From Pullichristensenella excrementipullorum (GTDB lineage: Bacteria; Bacillota; Clostridia; Christensenellales; Aristaeellaceae): a stretch of DNA of 64,000 bases. Under the pieces are notes generated by a model. That model saw nothing but the letters and a program-made list of their open reading frames with translations, was not told where the DNA came from and did not search any database. Position numbers and translations under genes: made by a program. The DNA lies in contig DVOU01000025.1 in NCBI GenBank assembly GCA_018713365.1, positions 59,439 to 123,438 on the forward strand, given 5' to 3'. Shown piece after piece: positions 42,543-50,836 of this stretch (the stretch's first letter is position 1; the number at the start of each line of letters is the position of its first letter).

Positions 42543-43223
42543 TCAATTTTCCGAACGCACCGCCTCGGGCCGCAGCACGCGCGGCGGGCGGCGGTAATCG
42601 CTTATGAAGGCGTCGGCGACGGAAAGGATGGCGTCAAGCTGGGGCTCGGCGGTGTAATCGGCGACGGCGCAGACGCGCATGCCGGCGGCTTTGGCGCTCT
42701 CCATGGCATGCAGCGCGTCCTCGAACACCCAGCAGTCTTCCGTCGCGCAGCCGAGGCGGCGGGCGACGGCGGGAAAGTAGGCGGGGTCGCTCTTGCTCAG
42801 ACCCACCTCGTAGCTGTCGGTGACGAACTCGAAGTACGGGCGCAGGCCAAGGCGCTCCAGCGCCACCGAACACAGCGCCCGCGGCGCGGCGGTGGCCACG
42901 CACATGCGCGCTCCGCCCGCGTGCAGGGCGGCGAGAAAGTCCTTGACGCCGGGCTTTTCCACCACGTCGTAGCGGTAGTGGCGGCCCATGCGCTCCTCCA
43001 TCTCGGCCACGACGCTCTCGAAGCTCGCGCCCGGCTCGTAGCGGGCAATGTCCTCGGAAAAGGCGCGGCTGGAATGGGAAAACATCTCCCGCAGCGTCAT
43101 TTCCCCGGGGATGGGCAGGCGGTGAGCGATCATGTATTCAATGCCCGCCAGACGCCAGTAGTACATGGACTCCATCAGCGTGCCATCGTTGTCAAAGATG
43201 GCGTATTTACAGTTGAATGGCAT
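42543..43223 (-). CDS. HAD-superfamily phosphatase (beta-phosphoglucomutase-like)
   Basis: 226 residues from ATG 43223, with GGAGG eight bases upstream; this start makes it overlap the MATE gene by 17 bases. HAD motif I IFDNDGTLMES (Asp11/Asp13), a helical cap, motif II ATAAPRA, motif III Lys in GLSKSDPAYF and motif IV VFEDALHAMESAKAAGM. Substrate unknown; phosphoserine phosphatase activity is possible given the adjacent serC but not shown. Confidence 0.87.
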   Translation of the reverse strand: MPFNCKYAIFDNDGTLMESMYYWRLAGIEYMIAHRLPIPGEMTLREMFSHSSRAFSEDIARYEPGASFESVVAEMEERMGRHYRYDVVEKPGVKDFLAALHAGGARMCVATAAPRALCSVALERLGLRPYFEFVTDSYEVGLSKSDPAYFPAVARRLGCATEDCWVFEDALHAMESAKAAGMRVCAVADYTAEPQLDAILSVADAFISDYRRPPRVLRPEAVRSEN

Positions 43224-44652
43224 GCCATTTTCCTCCAACGTAGCGCCGGTGCATGAGCGCCATGCGCGTGATCATATCCAGCGTGGCCATGCACCACGCG
43301 CCGATGAGCGCCATTTCCGTGCGCCCCCATGCCTCGCCGACGACGTAGATGGCCAGCGACGAAAGCAGCGGCCGCATGACCACGACCGTTAAGATCATCG
43401 CCAGAGCCACATAGCGCGTGTCGCCCGCGCCGCGCAGCGCGCCGGAATAGACCACCGCCGAGGTCTGGAAGGGCTGCATGACGCCGACGATGACCATGGC
43501 GTTCATCGCCAACTGGCGCACGTAGGCGTCGTTGGCGGTGTCTGAATAGATATACAGCCCCACCAGCGGCCCGCGGCAGGTGATGACCACCGTGGCCAGC
43601 AAAAGCGCCGCCACCAGCGCGTAGCGCTGGGCGATCTTGCCGTACATGTGGGCGATGTCCGGCCGCTTCTCGCCCAGCGACTGGCCGACCAGCGCCGTGC
43701 CGGCGATGCCGATGCCATCGCCAAAGGAGAAGGAGAGGCTCAAAAACTGCATGGCGATGTTGTGCGCCGCGTAGACGTAGACGCCCAGCCCGGCGACGAT
43801 GCGCGCGTAGAGGAAAAAGCCGATGCGGATGCAGACCTGCTCCACCATAGCGCCCTTGGCCACCTTCGTCATCGCCCCCAGCGCCTCGCTGTCGAGCTTC
43901 CAGGAGTCCTTGCGGGTCAGTTCGAGGAAGTGGGCGTGGCGCTTGCCCGGCAGAAGCGAGACAAAGCAGAGCGCGAGGCCGACGAGCAGGCCAATATCCG
44001 TGGCGATGGCGGCGCCGGCGATCTCCAAGCGCGGGAAGGGGCCGACGCCGTTGATCAGCAGCCAGTTGAACAACACGTTGACGAGGTTGGAAGTGACGTT
44101 CACATACATGGTCAGGCGCGTGTTGCCCACGCCACGCTGCGCCGCGCAGACGCACAGCGAAAGGGCGTTGATGGGCAGCGCCGCGGCGATGATGCGGAAG
44201 TAGGTGAGCGTGTCCTCCAGGGTCTCCTTGGCGCCGGCGAGCCGCATGAAGGGTTCGGCCAGCCACAGCGCCAGAGCCGTGATGACGATGGAGAGAAGCA
44301 GCGTCACCACCAGCGAATTGCGCATGGTGAGGTTGGCGTCGGCGCGGCGCATCTCGCCGTTGCGCCGGGCGACGATGGCCGTGACGCCGGCGTTGAGGCC
44401 GTAGAAGATGCACAAAAGGATGAGGCGCGGCTGCGTCACCAGACTGACGGCGGTGATCGCCTCCGTGCCCAGCGTGGAGACCATCATCGTGTCCGCCATG
44501 CTGATGAGGCTCATCAGCGCCATTTCCAGCACCGAGGGCAGGGCGATGGCGCTCATGCGCCGGTATGCCTCGCGGTTCGAGGGCAGTTCTCCGCGCCGCA
44601 TGGACGCGGGCACCATGTTCTCTACGTCGAAAAAGCCCCGTATGCCCGTCAT
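43207..44652 (-). CDS. MATE-family multidrug/metabolite exporter
   Basis: 481 residues with twelve predicted membrane helices in two homologous halves. MATE features: ALPSVLEMALMSLISMADTMMVSTLG, AVSLVTQPRLILLCIF, and in the second half AHNIAMQFLSLSFSFGDGIGIAGTALVGQSLG. Uses an ion gradient to export cationic compounds; substrate unknown. Middle gene of AlaX-MATE-HAD, 27 bases after AlaX. Confidence 0.92.
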   Translation of the reverse strand: MTGIRGFFDVENMVPASMRRGELPSNREAYRRMSAIALPSVLEMALMSLISMADTMMVSTLGTEAITAVSLVTQPRLILLCIFYGLNAGVTAIVARRNGEMRRADANLTMRNSLVVTLLLSIVITALALWLAEPFMRLAGAKETLEDTLTYFRIIAAALPINALSLCVCAAQRGVGNTRLTMYVNVTSNLVNVLFNWLLINGVGPFPRLEIAGAAIATDIGLLVGLALCFVSLLPGKRHAHFLELTRKDSWKLDSEALGAMTKVAKGAMVEQVCIRIGFFLYARIVAGLGVYVYAAHNIAMQFLSLSFSFGDGIGIAGTALVGQSLGEKRPDIAHMYGKIAQRYALVAALLLATVVITCRGPLVGLYIYSDTANDAYVRQLAMNAMVIVGVMQPFQTSAVVYSGALRGAGDTRYVALAMILTVVVMRPLLSSLAIYVVGEAWGRTEMALIGAWCMATLDMITRMALMHRRYVGGKWHAIQL

Positions 44653-44679
44653 TGGTATGCACTCCCCCGCTCTTGTCCT

Positions 44680-45873
44680 TTATTGCCCGAGCAGACGCGC
44701 GCGGGCCGATTCCAGCACCGCGATGGGGCCGCCGCCCTGCGCGAAATCCGGCTTGCCACCGCCCTTGCCGCCGCACTGCCGGGCGCAGGCGGAGAGCAGC
44801 GCGCCCATGTCCTCCCCCACGTCCTGCGCGCGGGCGAAGACGAAGATATTGCTTTCCCCCTGCGGCGCGGCGAGCAGGGCGATGGCGCCGCCCTGGCGGA
44901 TGATGGCCGTGGCCAGATCGCGCAAAAGCGGCATGTCCGCCGCCACCGTCTCCGCCACCACGCGAACGCCCGACTTCGCGCGCGGAGCGTTTTCCAGCAG
45001 CGCAGGCACGCTTCCCAGCAGCTGTTCGCGCCGCAGGACGGATACCGCATGCTCCGCCTCGCGCAAATGGGCGCGCAGGGCCGTCACCGCGCCGGGCAGA
45101 TTCTCCACCGCCGTGGAAAGCTCCGCCGCCGCCGCGTGGGCAAGGTCGTAGACGCGGCGATAGTCCCGGAAGGCGCGCTTGCCGCAGACGAAGGAGAGGC
45201 GCAATTTGCCCTTGCTGGGCCGCGCGTCGACGATCTTCAAAAGCCCCACCTGCCCCGAGGAGGAGGGGTGCGTGCCGCCGCAGGCCACGTACTCAAAATC
45301 GCCGATGGCGACGATGCGGATATGCTCTTTCACCGTGGGCGGCTTGCGCAGGGGCATGCGTTTGAGCGTCTCCTCGTCCGGGAACGAGCAAATGACGGGC
45401 ACGTCGCGCTGTATGTTTTCATTGACGGCATCCTCGAGCGCGCGCAGTTCTTTCTCGGTGATGCGCGTGCGGCCGTCGGGGAGGTCGGCGTCGATGCTGG
45501 ACACCTCCGCGCCCAGGTGCAGGCCGATGACGTGACCGCCGAGCTGCTGCCAGACGGCGTTGGCCAGCATGTGTTCGCCGCAGTGCTGCTGCATGTGGTC
45601 GAAGCGGCGCGGCCAGTCGATCTCGCCGTGAACTTCGCTTCCCACGTTCAAGGGCGCGTCCGTGCGGTGGAAGACATCGCCGTTTTGCACAAACACATCA
45701 AGGATGTTCGCCCCGCCCAGCGTGCCCGTGTCGTAGGGCTGGCCGCCGGAAGTGGGATAAAAGGCCGAGCGGTCAAGGCGGACGAGATATGTATCTGCGT
45801 CGGGGGCGCAGTCCGTCACCCGCGCGTCGAAGGAAGTCCGATAGGCATCGTCATAGTAAAGGCGCTCTGTCAT
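44680..45873 (-). CDS. alaX: Alanyl-tRNA editing protein AlaX (long form, with DHHA1 domain)
   Basis: 397 residues from ATG 45873: GGAG lies nine bases upstream, and the promoter places the transcript start below the more distal ATG codons. Homologous to the AlaRS editing domain: FYPTSGGQPYDTG, the zinc site HCGEH (97-101) and CGGTH (198-202), then coiled coil and a DHHA1-like GGGKPDFAQGGG tail. It hydrolyses mischarged Ser- or Gly-tRNA-Ala in trans. Confidence 0.93.
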   Translation of the reverse strand: MTERLYYDDAYRTSFDARVTDCAPDADTYLVRLDRSAFYPTSGGQPYDTGTLGGANILDVFVQNGDVFHRTDAPLNVGSEVHGEIDWPRRFDHMQQHCGEHMLANAVWQQLGGHVIGLHLGAEVSSIDADLPDGRTRITEKELRALEDAVNENIQRDVPVICSFPDEETLKRMPLRKPPTVKEHIRIVAIGDFEYVACGGTHPSSSGQVGLLKIVDARPSKGKLRLSFVCGKRAFRDYRRVYDLAHAAAAELSTAVENLPGAVTALRAHLREAEHAVSVLRREQLLGSVPALLENAPRAKSGVRVVAETVAADMPLLRDLATAIIRQGGAIALLAAPQGESNIFVFARAQDVGEDMGALLSACARQCGGKGGGKPDFAQGGGPIAVLESARARLLGQ

Positions 45874-45893
45874 GCGGTTCATCTCCTGCATCC

Positions 45894-45922
45894 ATCTTAA
45901 CGCATGGGCGGGGAATTATCAA
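45894..45922 (-). promoter_or_regulatory. Promoter of the AlaX-MATE-HAD operon
   Basis: Minus strand TTGATA (45917-45922), 17-bp spacer, TAAGAT (45894-45899). Predicted start of transcription near 45887. Confidence 0.7.
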
Positions 45923-45995
45923 GTCCCCCGGCGGGCAAACTTTCCATGTGGGCAAAAGACAGATGTGAACAGTTTGTAAACGTTAGGATTTTGCT

Positions 45996-46012
45996 ATTGA
46001 CTTTCTTTGACT
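45996..46012 (-). promoter_or_regulatory. CtsR-type operator at the hsp20 promoter
   Basis: Minus strand AGTCAAA-GAA-AGTCAAT. The known CtsR consensus is a heptad direct repeat RGTCAAA-NAN-RGTCAAA; this site differs in the last base only. It covers the -35 box and the start of the spacer, the position expected for repression. No ctsR gene is in the window. Confidence 0.75.
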
Positions 46013-46025
46013 ATTGATGTATGAT
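45997..46025 (+). promoter_or_regulatory. Promoter of hsp20
   Basis: TTGACT (45997-46002), 17-bp spacer, TATGAT (46020-46025). Overlapped by the CtsR-type operator. Confidence 0.8.
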
Positions 46026-46076
46026 AGCAGTGTCGAAAGACAAAGACAGTCAGTAACTTCGCAGGAGGTTTTCATC

Positions 46077-46511
46077 ATGAGTACCTTGATCCCCTATCGT
46101 CACAACAACCACCTCAGCCGTCCCGACGCCATGTCCTTCATGGACGATTTCTTCCGCCCCTTCTTCGGCATGGACAACTTCACCAGCACCTTCAGCGTGG
46201 ACGTGAAGGATGAGGGCGACAAGTTCGTTCTCGAAGCCGACATGCCCGGCGTCAAGCGCGAGGACATCCACATCGACATAAACGACGACGTGCTTACCAT
46301 CGCCGCCGAGTGGAACGCGGAAAAGAAGAACGAGCGCCAGAACGGCTACATCATGAACGAGCGCCGCTCCGGCCGCGCCAGCCGCTCCTTCACGCTGGAG
46401 AACGTCAAGGAGGACGCCATCTCCGCCGAGTACAAGGACGGCGTTTTGACCCTGACGATGCCGAAGGTCACCGAGACCAGAAAGTCCCCCCGCAGGATCG
46501 AGATCCAGTGA
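46077..46511 (+). CDS. hsp20: Small heat shock protein, Hsp20/alpha-crystallin family
   Basis: 144 residues from ATG 46077 with AGGAGG upstream. N-terminal arm with MSFMDDFFRPFFGMDNF, alpha-crystallin domain (about 40-135: VDVKDEGDKFVLEADMPGVKREDIHI ends the first strands; then EDAISAEYKDGVLTLTMPK) with the A-x-x-x-n-G-v-L signature, and a short C-terminal RRIEIQ tail. ATP-independent holdase chaperone. Likely CtsR-controlled; single gene with its own terminator. Confidence 0.95.
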   Translation: MSTLIPYRHNNHLSRPDAMSFMDDFFRPFFGMDNFTSTFSVDVKDEGDKFVLEADMPGVKREDIHIDINDDVLTIAAEWNAEKKNERQNGYIMNERRSGRASRSFTLENVKEDAISAEYKDGVLTLTMPKVTETRKSPRRIEIQ

Positions 46512-46525
46512 TCCTTGCTCCCCTC

Positions 46526-46555
46526 GCCGCCCGGTATGAAGCCGGGCGGCTTTTT
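46526..46555 (+). terminator. Terminator after hsp20
   Basis: GCCGCCCGG (46526-46534) / CCGGGCGGC (46542-46550), loop TATGAAG, then TTTTT. Confidence 0.9.
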
Positions 46556-46587
46556 GTGTTAATTCTCCCCGTGAAGCGCCGCCGCGC

Positions 46588-46616
46588 TTGACTTTTCCGG
46601 CCTCCGGCTATATAAT
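46588..46616 (+). promoter_or_regulatory. Promoter of the hisS-aspS leader
   Basis: TTGACT (46588-46593), 17-bp spacer, TATAAT (46611-46616). Confidence 0.88.
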
Positions 46617-46622
46617 CGGAAG

Positions 46623-46840
46623 CACCGGCGATGACTGGGAGAGTAAGCGGAACAGGGACGGCCAAGCGAGGGCGGCATGGTGCGAGCGCCCGCGTCGTTT
46701 TCCGCCCAAGGACACCCACGAGATCGGACGTATGCCGGCGTTAACGGCTGAAGATGGGCTGTGGAGCAATTTCCATCGCTCAAGCAGGGTGGCACCGCGA
46801 GACCTTCGCCCCTACGTCGGGACGGAGGCTTTTTTCGTTC
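46623..46840 (+). promoter_or_regulatory. T-box leader of hisS-aspS, probably tRNA-Asp sensing
   Basis: T-box core AGGGTGGCACCGCG at 46786-46799. The Stem I 5' motif GAGAGTA is at about 46641. TGGG pairs with CCCA at the base, and directly 5' of CCCA is GAC (46711-46713) followed by A, an Asp codon in the specifier position. The acceptor-pairing TGGC predicts G73, as in tRNA-Asp, whereas bacterial tRNA-His has C73. CAC (His) occurs two bases further on in another register. Structure by eye. Confidence 0.87.
46803..46836 (+). terminator. Regulated terminator of the hisS-aspS T-box
   Basis: CCTTCGCCCC (46803-46812) / GGGACGGAGG (46819-46828), one mismatch and one G-T pair, then seven T. Confidence 0.8.
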
Positions 46841-46865
46841 GCCCCCATGGAAAGGAGAGACCCAA

Positions 46866-48128
46866 ATGCTTACGCAGGCGCCCAAGGGAACGCAGGACAT
46901 GTTGCCCAATGACGCGCACCGCTGGCAGAAAATCGAGGCGGCCATGCGCTCTGTATGCGCGCTGGCCGGCTACCGCGAGATCCGCACGCCGATGTTCGAG
47001 CATACGGAGTTGTTCGCGCGCGGCGTGGGCGACGGCACCGACGTGGTGCAAAAGGAGATGTACACCTTCGAGGACAAGGGCGGGCGCTCCATCACCCTCA
47101 AGCCCGAAGGCACGGCGGGCGTAGCGCGCGCCTTCATCGAGCACCACCTGTTCGCCGAGCCGCTGCCCTGCAAACTCTACTACGTCTCCTGCCCCAACTT
47201 CCGCTATGAGAAGCCGCAGGCGGGGCGGCTGCGCCAGTTCCACCAGAACGGCGTGGAGGTCTTTGGCGCCAAAGACGCCTCCGTGGACGCGGAGATCATC
47301 GCTCTGGCGCTGGACGTTCTGCGCGCGTGCGGCATCGAGGGGTTGAGCGTGCGCATCAACTCCATCGGCTGCCCCCAGTGCCGCGGGGCCTATCAGGCGG
47401 CGCTGAAGGAGTACCTCGCCGGCAAGCTCGGCTCCTTGTGCAAGACCTGCAACGAGCGCTTTGAGCGCAACCCCCTGCGCATACTCGACTGCAAGGAGGA
47501 CGCGCACAAGCTCACCGACGCGCCGGAGATGCTGGACTACCTGTGCGAGGACTGCCGCGCCCACTTCGCCGCCCTGCGCGAGTATCTGGACGCGCTGGGC
47601 GTTGCCTACAGCGTCGATCCCCGCATCGTGCGCGGGCTGGACTACTACACCAAGACCGTGTTTGAGATCGTCACCCCCACCGAGGACGGCGAACTGACCG
47701 TCTGCGGCGGCGGGCGCTACGACGGGCTGATCGAGCAGCTGGGCGGCCCGGCCACGCCGGGCGTGGGCTTCGGCATGGGCGTGGAGCGCATGCTGCTGGT
47801 TCAGCAGATGCAGGGCGCCAGCGAGGAAGAAGCGCCGCTCTACGACGTGTTCGTGGCCACCATGGGGCAGGCGGCGCGTCTGGAGGGCATGAAACTCGTT
47901 CGTGCGCTGCGCGAAAACGGCCTGCGCGCCGACATAGACCACGCCTGCCGCAGCATGAAGGCGCAGTTCAAGTACGCGGGCAAGGCCGGCGCGAAGAACG
48001 TGGTGGTCATCGGCGGCGACGAATTGGAAAAGGGCGTGGTCAAGCTGCGCGACATGGAAAACAGCGTCGAGGCCGAGGTCGCCCGGGACAAAATCATCGA
48101 AATACTGCTGGAAATGAAGGGAGAATGA
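46866..48128 (+). CDS. hisS: Histidyl-tRNA synthetase
   Basis: 420 residues from ATG 46866 with AAAGGAGAG upstream. Class II HisRS: APKGTQDMLP start, motif 2 RYEKPQAGRLRQFHQNGVE, the HisRS-specific RGLDYYTKTVFE and CGGGRYDGLIEQLGG, motif 3 GFGMGVERMLL, then the anticodon-binding domain. A CxxC pair set (GCPQC, CKTC, CEDC) in the insertion suggests a metal-binding element. Co-transcribed with aspS three bases downstream. Confidence 0.97.
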   Translation: MLTQAPKGTQDMLPNDAHRWQKIEAAMRSVCALAGYREIRTPMFEHTELFARGVGDGTDVVQKEMYTFEDKGGRSITLKPEGTAGVARAFIEHHLFAEPLPCKLYYVSCPNFRYEKPQAGRLRQFHQNGVEVFGAKDASVDAEIIALALDVLRACGIEGLSVRINSIGCPQCRGAYQAALKEYLAGKLGSLCKTCNERFERNPLRILDCKEDAHKLTDAPEMLDYLCEDCRAHFAALREYLDALGVAYSVDPRIVRGLDYYTKTVFEIVTPTEDGELTVCGGGRYDGLIEQLGGPATPGVGFGMGVERMLLVQQMQGASEEEAPLYDVFVATMGQAARLEGMKLVRALRENGLRADIDHACRSMKAQFKYAGKAGAKNVVVIGGDELEKGVVKLRDMENSVEAEVARDKIIEILLEMKGE

Positions 48129-48131
48129 CCC

Positions 48132-49910
48132 ATGCTTTCCTATAAACGCGATACCTACTGCGGTCAGGTAACGGAAAATCTGGCCGGCAGGGAAGTCCAT
48201 CTCTCCGGCTGGGTGCAGCGCGCCCGCGACCTGGGCGGCGTGGTGTTCGTCTGGCTGCGCGACCGCGAGGGGTTGGTGCAGCTGGTGTTCGACGAGGCCG
48301 TCTGTTCCCACGAGGTGTTTGAGCTGGGCCGCACGCTGCGCTCGGAATACGTGGTCACCTGCACAGGCGAAGTGCGCATGCGCGCCGAAAACGCCGTGAA
48401 CCCCGACCTGCCCACGGGCAAGGTGGAGGTGTTCGTGCGCGAGTGTGAACTGCTCAACAAGAGCGAGACGCCGCCCATCTACATCGACGACAAGGCCGAG
48501 GAAAACGAGACGGTGCGCCTCAAGTACCGCTATCTCGACCTGCGCAAGCCCTCCCTGCAGCGCAATCTGCGCATGCGCGCAAAGATCGCCTCGGCGGTGC
48601 GCGCCTACATGGACAGTCAGGGCTTTGCCGAGGTGGAAACGCCCGTGCTGACCAAGTCCACCCCCGAGGGCGCGCGCGATTTCCTCGTGCCCAGCCGCCT
48701 GCATCCCGGCTCCTTCTACGCCCTGCCGCAGTCGCCGCAGATCTACAAGCAGCTTCTCATGCTGGCGGGCTTTGACAAGTACTATCAATTGGCGCGCTGC
48801 TTCCGCGACGAGGACAACCGCGCCGACCGTCAGCCGGAGTTCACGCAGGTGGACGTGGAGATGTCCTTCATCGACGAAAAGGACATCCAGACGGTCATCG
48901 AGGGCGCTTTCCAGCGCGTGTTCCACGACGTGATGGGCATGGACATCCATTTGCCGCTGGAGCGCATCACCTGGCGCGAAGCCATGGAGAACTACGGCAG
49001 CGACAAGCCCGACCGCCGCTTCGGCATGCTGCTCAAAAACGCCTCCGACCTCTGCGAGGGCTGCGGCTTCCCCGTGTTCGAGGACGCGGTGAAGGAGGGA
49101 AAGTGCGTGCGCGGCATCAACGCCGAGGGCTGCGCGGACATGACCCGCAAGCAGATCGACTCGCTGGTGGAGTTTGTCAAGACCTACCGCGCCAAGGGGC
49201 TGGCCTACGTGACCTACACCGCCGACGGCGGGGTGAAATCGTCGTTCAACAAGTTCCTCACGCCGGAATTTGCGGAGAAGCTGCGCGAGCGCTTCAGTGC
49301 CAAGCCGGGCGACATACTCTTCTTTGTCGCCGACAGGGACGCGGTGGCCTTCCAGAGCCTCGGCGCGCTGCGCATCGAGATCGCCCGCCGCCGCGGCCTC
49401 ATCCCCGAGGGCGTGTACGACCTGTTCTGGGTGACGGAGTTCCCGCTGTTTGAGTACAGCGAGGAGGAGGGCCGCTACGTGGCCATGCACCACCCCTTCA
49501 CCAGCTGGATGCCCGAGGACGAGGCGTATCTGGAAAACGAGAAGGACAAGGTGCGCGCCCGCGCATACGACCTGGTGATGAACGGCATCGAGATGGGCTC
49601 CGGCTCCATCCGCATCCACAGGAGCGACATGCAGGCGAAGATGTTCAAGATGATCGGCCTGTCCGACGAGGAGGCGCAGCACCGCTTCGGCTTCCTCACC
49701 GACGCCTTCAAGTACGGCACGCCCCCGCACGGCGGCTTCGCCTTTGGCCTCGACCGTTTGTCGATGATCCTCACCGGCAGCGACAGTTTGCGCGACGTGG
49801 TCGCCTTCCCCAAGGCGCAGGGCGCGAACTGCCTGATGATGGAAACGCCCGCGGACGTCAACCCCGACCAGCTCGAGGCGTTGAAGATCAAGGTGGATCT
49901 GGGGGAATAG
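48132..49910 (+). CDS. aspS: Aspartyl-tRNA synthetase
   Basis: 592 residues, full bacterial form: OB-fold anticodon domain (1-110, HLSGWVQRARDLGG), class II core with LPQSPQIYKQLLMLAGFDKYYQ and motif 2 ARCFRDEDNRADRQPEFTQ, the bacterial GAD insertion (about 285-410), and motif 3 GFAFGLDRLSMILTG. Whether it also charges tRNA-Asn cannot be decided here. Ends with a terminator. Confidence 0.97.
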   Translation: MLSYKRDTYCGQVTENLAGREVHLSGWVQRARDLGGVVFVWLRDREGLVQLVFDEAVCSHEVFELGRTLRSEYVVTCTGEVRMRAENAVNPDLPTGKVEVFVRECELLNKSETPPIYIDDKAEENETVRLKYRYLDLRKPSLQRNLRMRAKIASAVRAYMDSQGFAEVETPVLTKSTPEGARDFLVPSRLHPGSFYALPQSPQIYKQLLMLAGFDKYYQLARCFRDEDNRADRQPEFTQVDVEMSFIDEKDIQTVIEGAFQRVFHDVMGMDIHLPLERITWREAMENYGSDKPDRRFGMLLKNASDLCEGCGFPVFEDAVKEGKCVRGINAEGCADMTRKQIDSLVEFVKTYRAKGLAYVTYTADGGVKSSFNKFLTPEFAEKLRERFSAKPGDILFFVADRDAVAFQSLGALRIEIARRRGLIPEGVYDLFWVTEFPLFEYSEEEGRYVAMHHPFTSWMPEDEAYLENEKDKVRARAYDLVMNGIEMGSGSIRIHRSDMQAKMFKMIGLSDEEAQHRFGFLTDAFKYGTPPHGGFAFGLDRLSMILTGSDSLRDVVAFPKAQGANCLMMETPADVNPDQLEALKIKVDLGE

Positions 49911-49920
49911 CAAAAACATG

Positions 49921-49948
49921 GCCCGGGGCGCGATGCCTCGGGCTTTTT
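49921..49948 (+). terminator. Terminator after aspS
   Basis: GCCCGGGGC (49921-49929) / GCCTCGGGC (49935-49943), loop GCGAT, then TTTTT. It ends 12 bases before the next start codon. Confidence 0.8.
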
Positions 49949-49960
49949 CGGAGGGATGGT

Positions 49961-50833
49961 ATGGCAATGCTCCGCGCGGTCGCGGGGGAAAAGGACGCCG
50001 GGCGCAAGCTCAAGTACTTCGTGCGCGGCGATCTGGGCGTGTCCTACACGCAGTTTTCCTCTTTGAAGATGTCCGGCGGCGTGCGCGTCAACGGCGAGGC
50101 GGCGCTGGCGAACACCTTGCTCAACGCGGGCGACGTGGTGGAAGTGTTCTGGCCGGAAGACGCGCCCGCGCAGGCCGTAGCGCCGGAGTTTTTGCCGGTG
50201 AACGTCGTCTTTGAAAGCGACGATTTTTACATCCTCGACAAGCCCGCTCCCCTGCCCTGCCAATGCTCGCAGCGGCAGACGGCGGGCACGCTGGAAAACC
50301 GGCTGGCGGCGCGCTTTGGTGAGCATTTCGTCTTTCGCCCCCTCAACCGGCTGGACAAGGGCACCAGCGGCCTGATGTGCGCCGCCAAACACGCCCACGC
50401 CTGTCAGCTTTTGCAAAAAGAACTGCATACGGGCGGGTTTTGCCGGGAATATCTGGCCGTGGTGGAGGGCATCGTCGAGGGCGAGTTTACCGTGGACGCG
50501 CCCATCGCCAAGGCGGACGCGGCAAGCGTGCGCCGCGTGGTCGATCTGGCGCGCGGCAAGCCTTCGGTGACGCACGCCCGCGCCGTGGAGCACGGCAACG
50601 GCCGCACGCTTTTGCGCCTGAAGCTGGAAACGGGGCGCACGCATCAGATCCGCGTACACATGGCGCACATCGGCCATCCCGTTGCCGGCGATTTCCTCTA
50701 CGGACAGGAGGACGCGGCGCTGCCGGGGCGCTTCGCGCTGCACTCGGCATATCTGGCGCTTGCTTGGAACGGCGAGCGCATGGCGTGGGAGTCGCCCCTG
50801 CCGGAGGAACTCAAGGCGCTTTTGCGGCCCTGA
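49961..50833 (+). CDS. RluA-family rRNA/tRNA pseudouridine synthase
   Basis: 290 residues. An S4-like N-terminal RNA-binding part (1-65, SSLKMSGGVRVNGE), then the catalytic motif RPLNRLDKGTSGLM with the catalytic Asp, and GRTHQIRVHMAHIGHPVAGD. Isomerises uridines in structured RNA; whether RluC-, RluD- or other type is not clear. GGAGGG upstream of the ATG. It follows the aspS terminator, so read-through or a hidden promoter drives it. Confidence 0.92.
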   Translation: MAMLRAVAGEKDAGRKLKYFVRGDLGVSYTQFSSLKMSGGVRVNGEAALANTLLNAGDVVEVFWPEDAPAQAVAPEFLPVNVVFESDDFYILDKPAPLPCQCSQRQTAGTLENRLAARFGEHFVFRPLNRLDKGTSGLMCAAKHAHACQLLQKELHTGGFCREYLAVVEGIVEGEFTVDAPIAKADAASVRRVVDLARGKPSVTHARAVEHGNGRTLLRLKLETGRTHQIRVHMAHIGHPVAGDFLYGQEDAALPGRFALHSAYLALAWNGERMAWESPLPEELKALLRP

Positions 50834-50836
50834 AAC

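Noticed and set aside
46812..49967. 1051-codon open frame antisense to hisS and aspS
   Set aside because: Mirror frame produced by high-GC codon bias; no ribosome site, Ala/His/Gly/Leu/Val-rich sequence, and two certain genes on the other strand.
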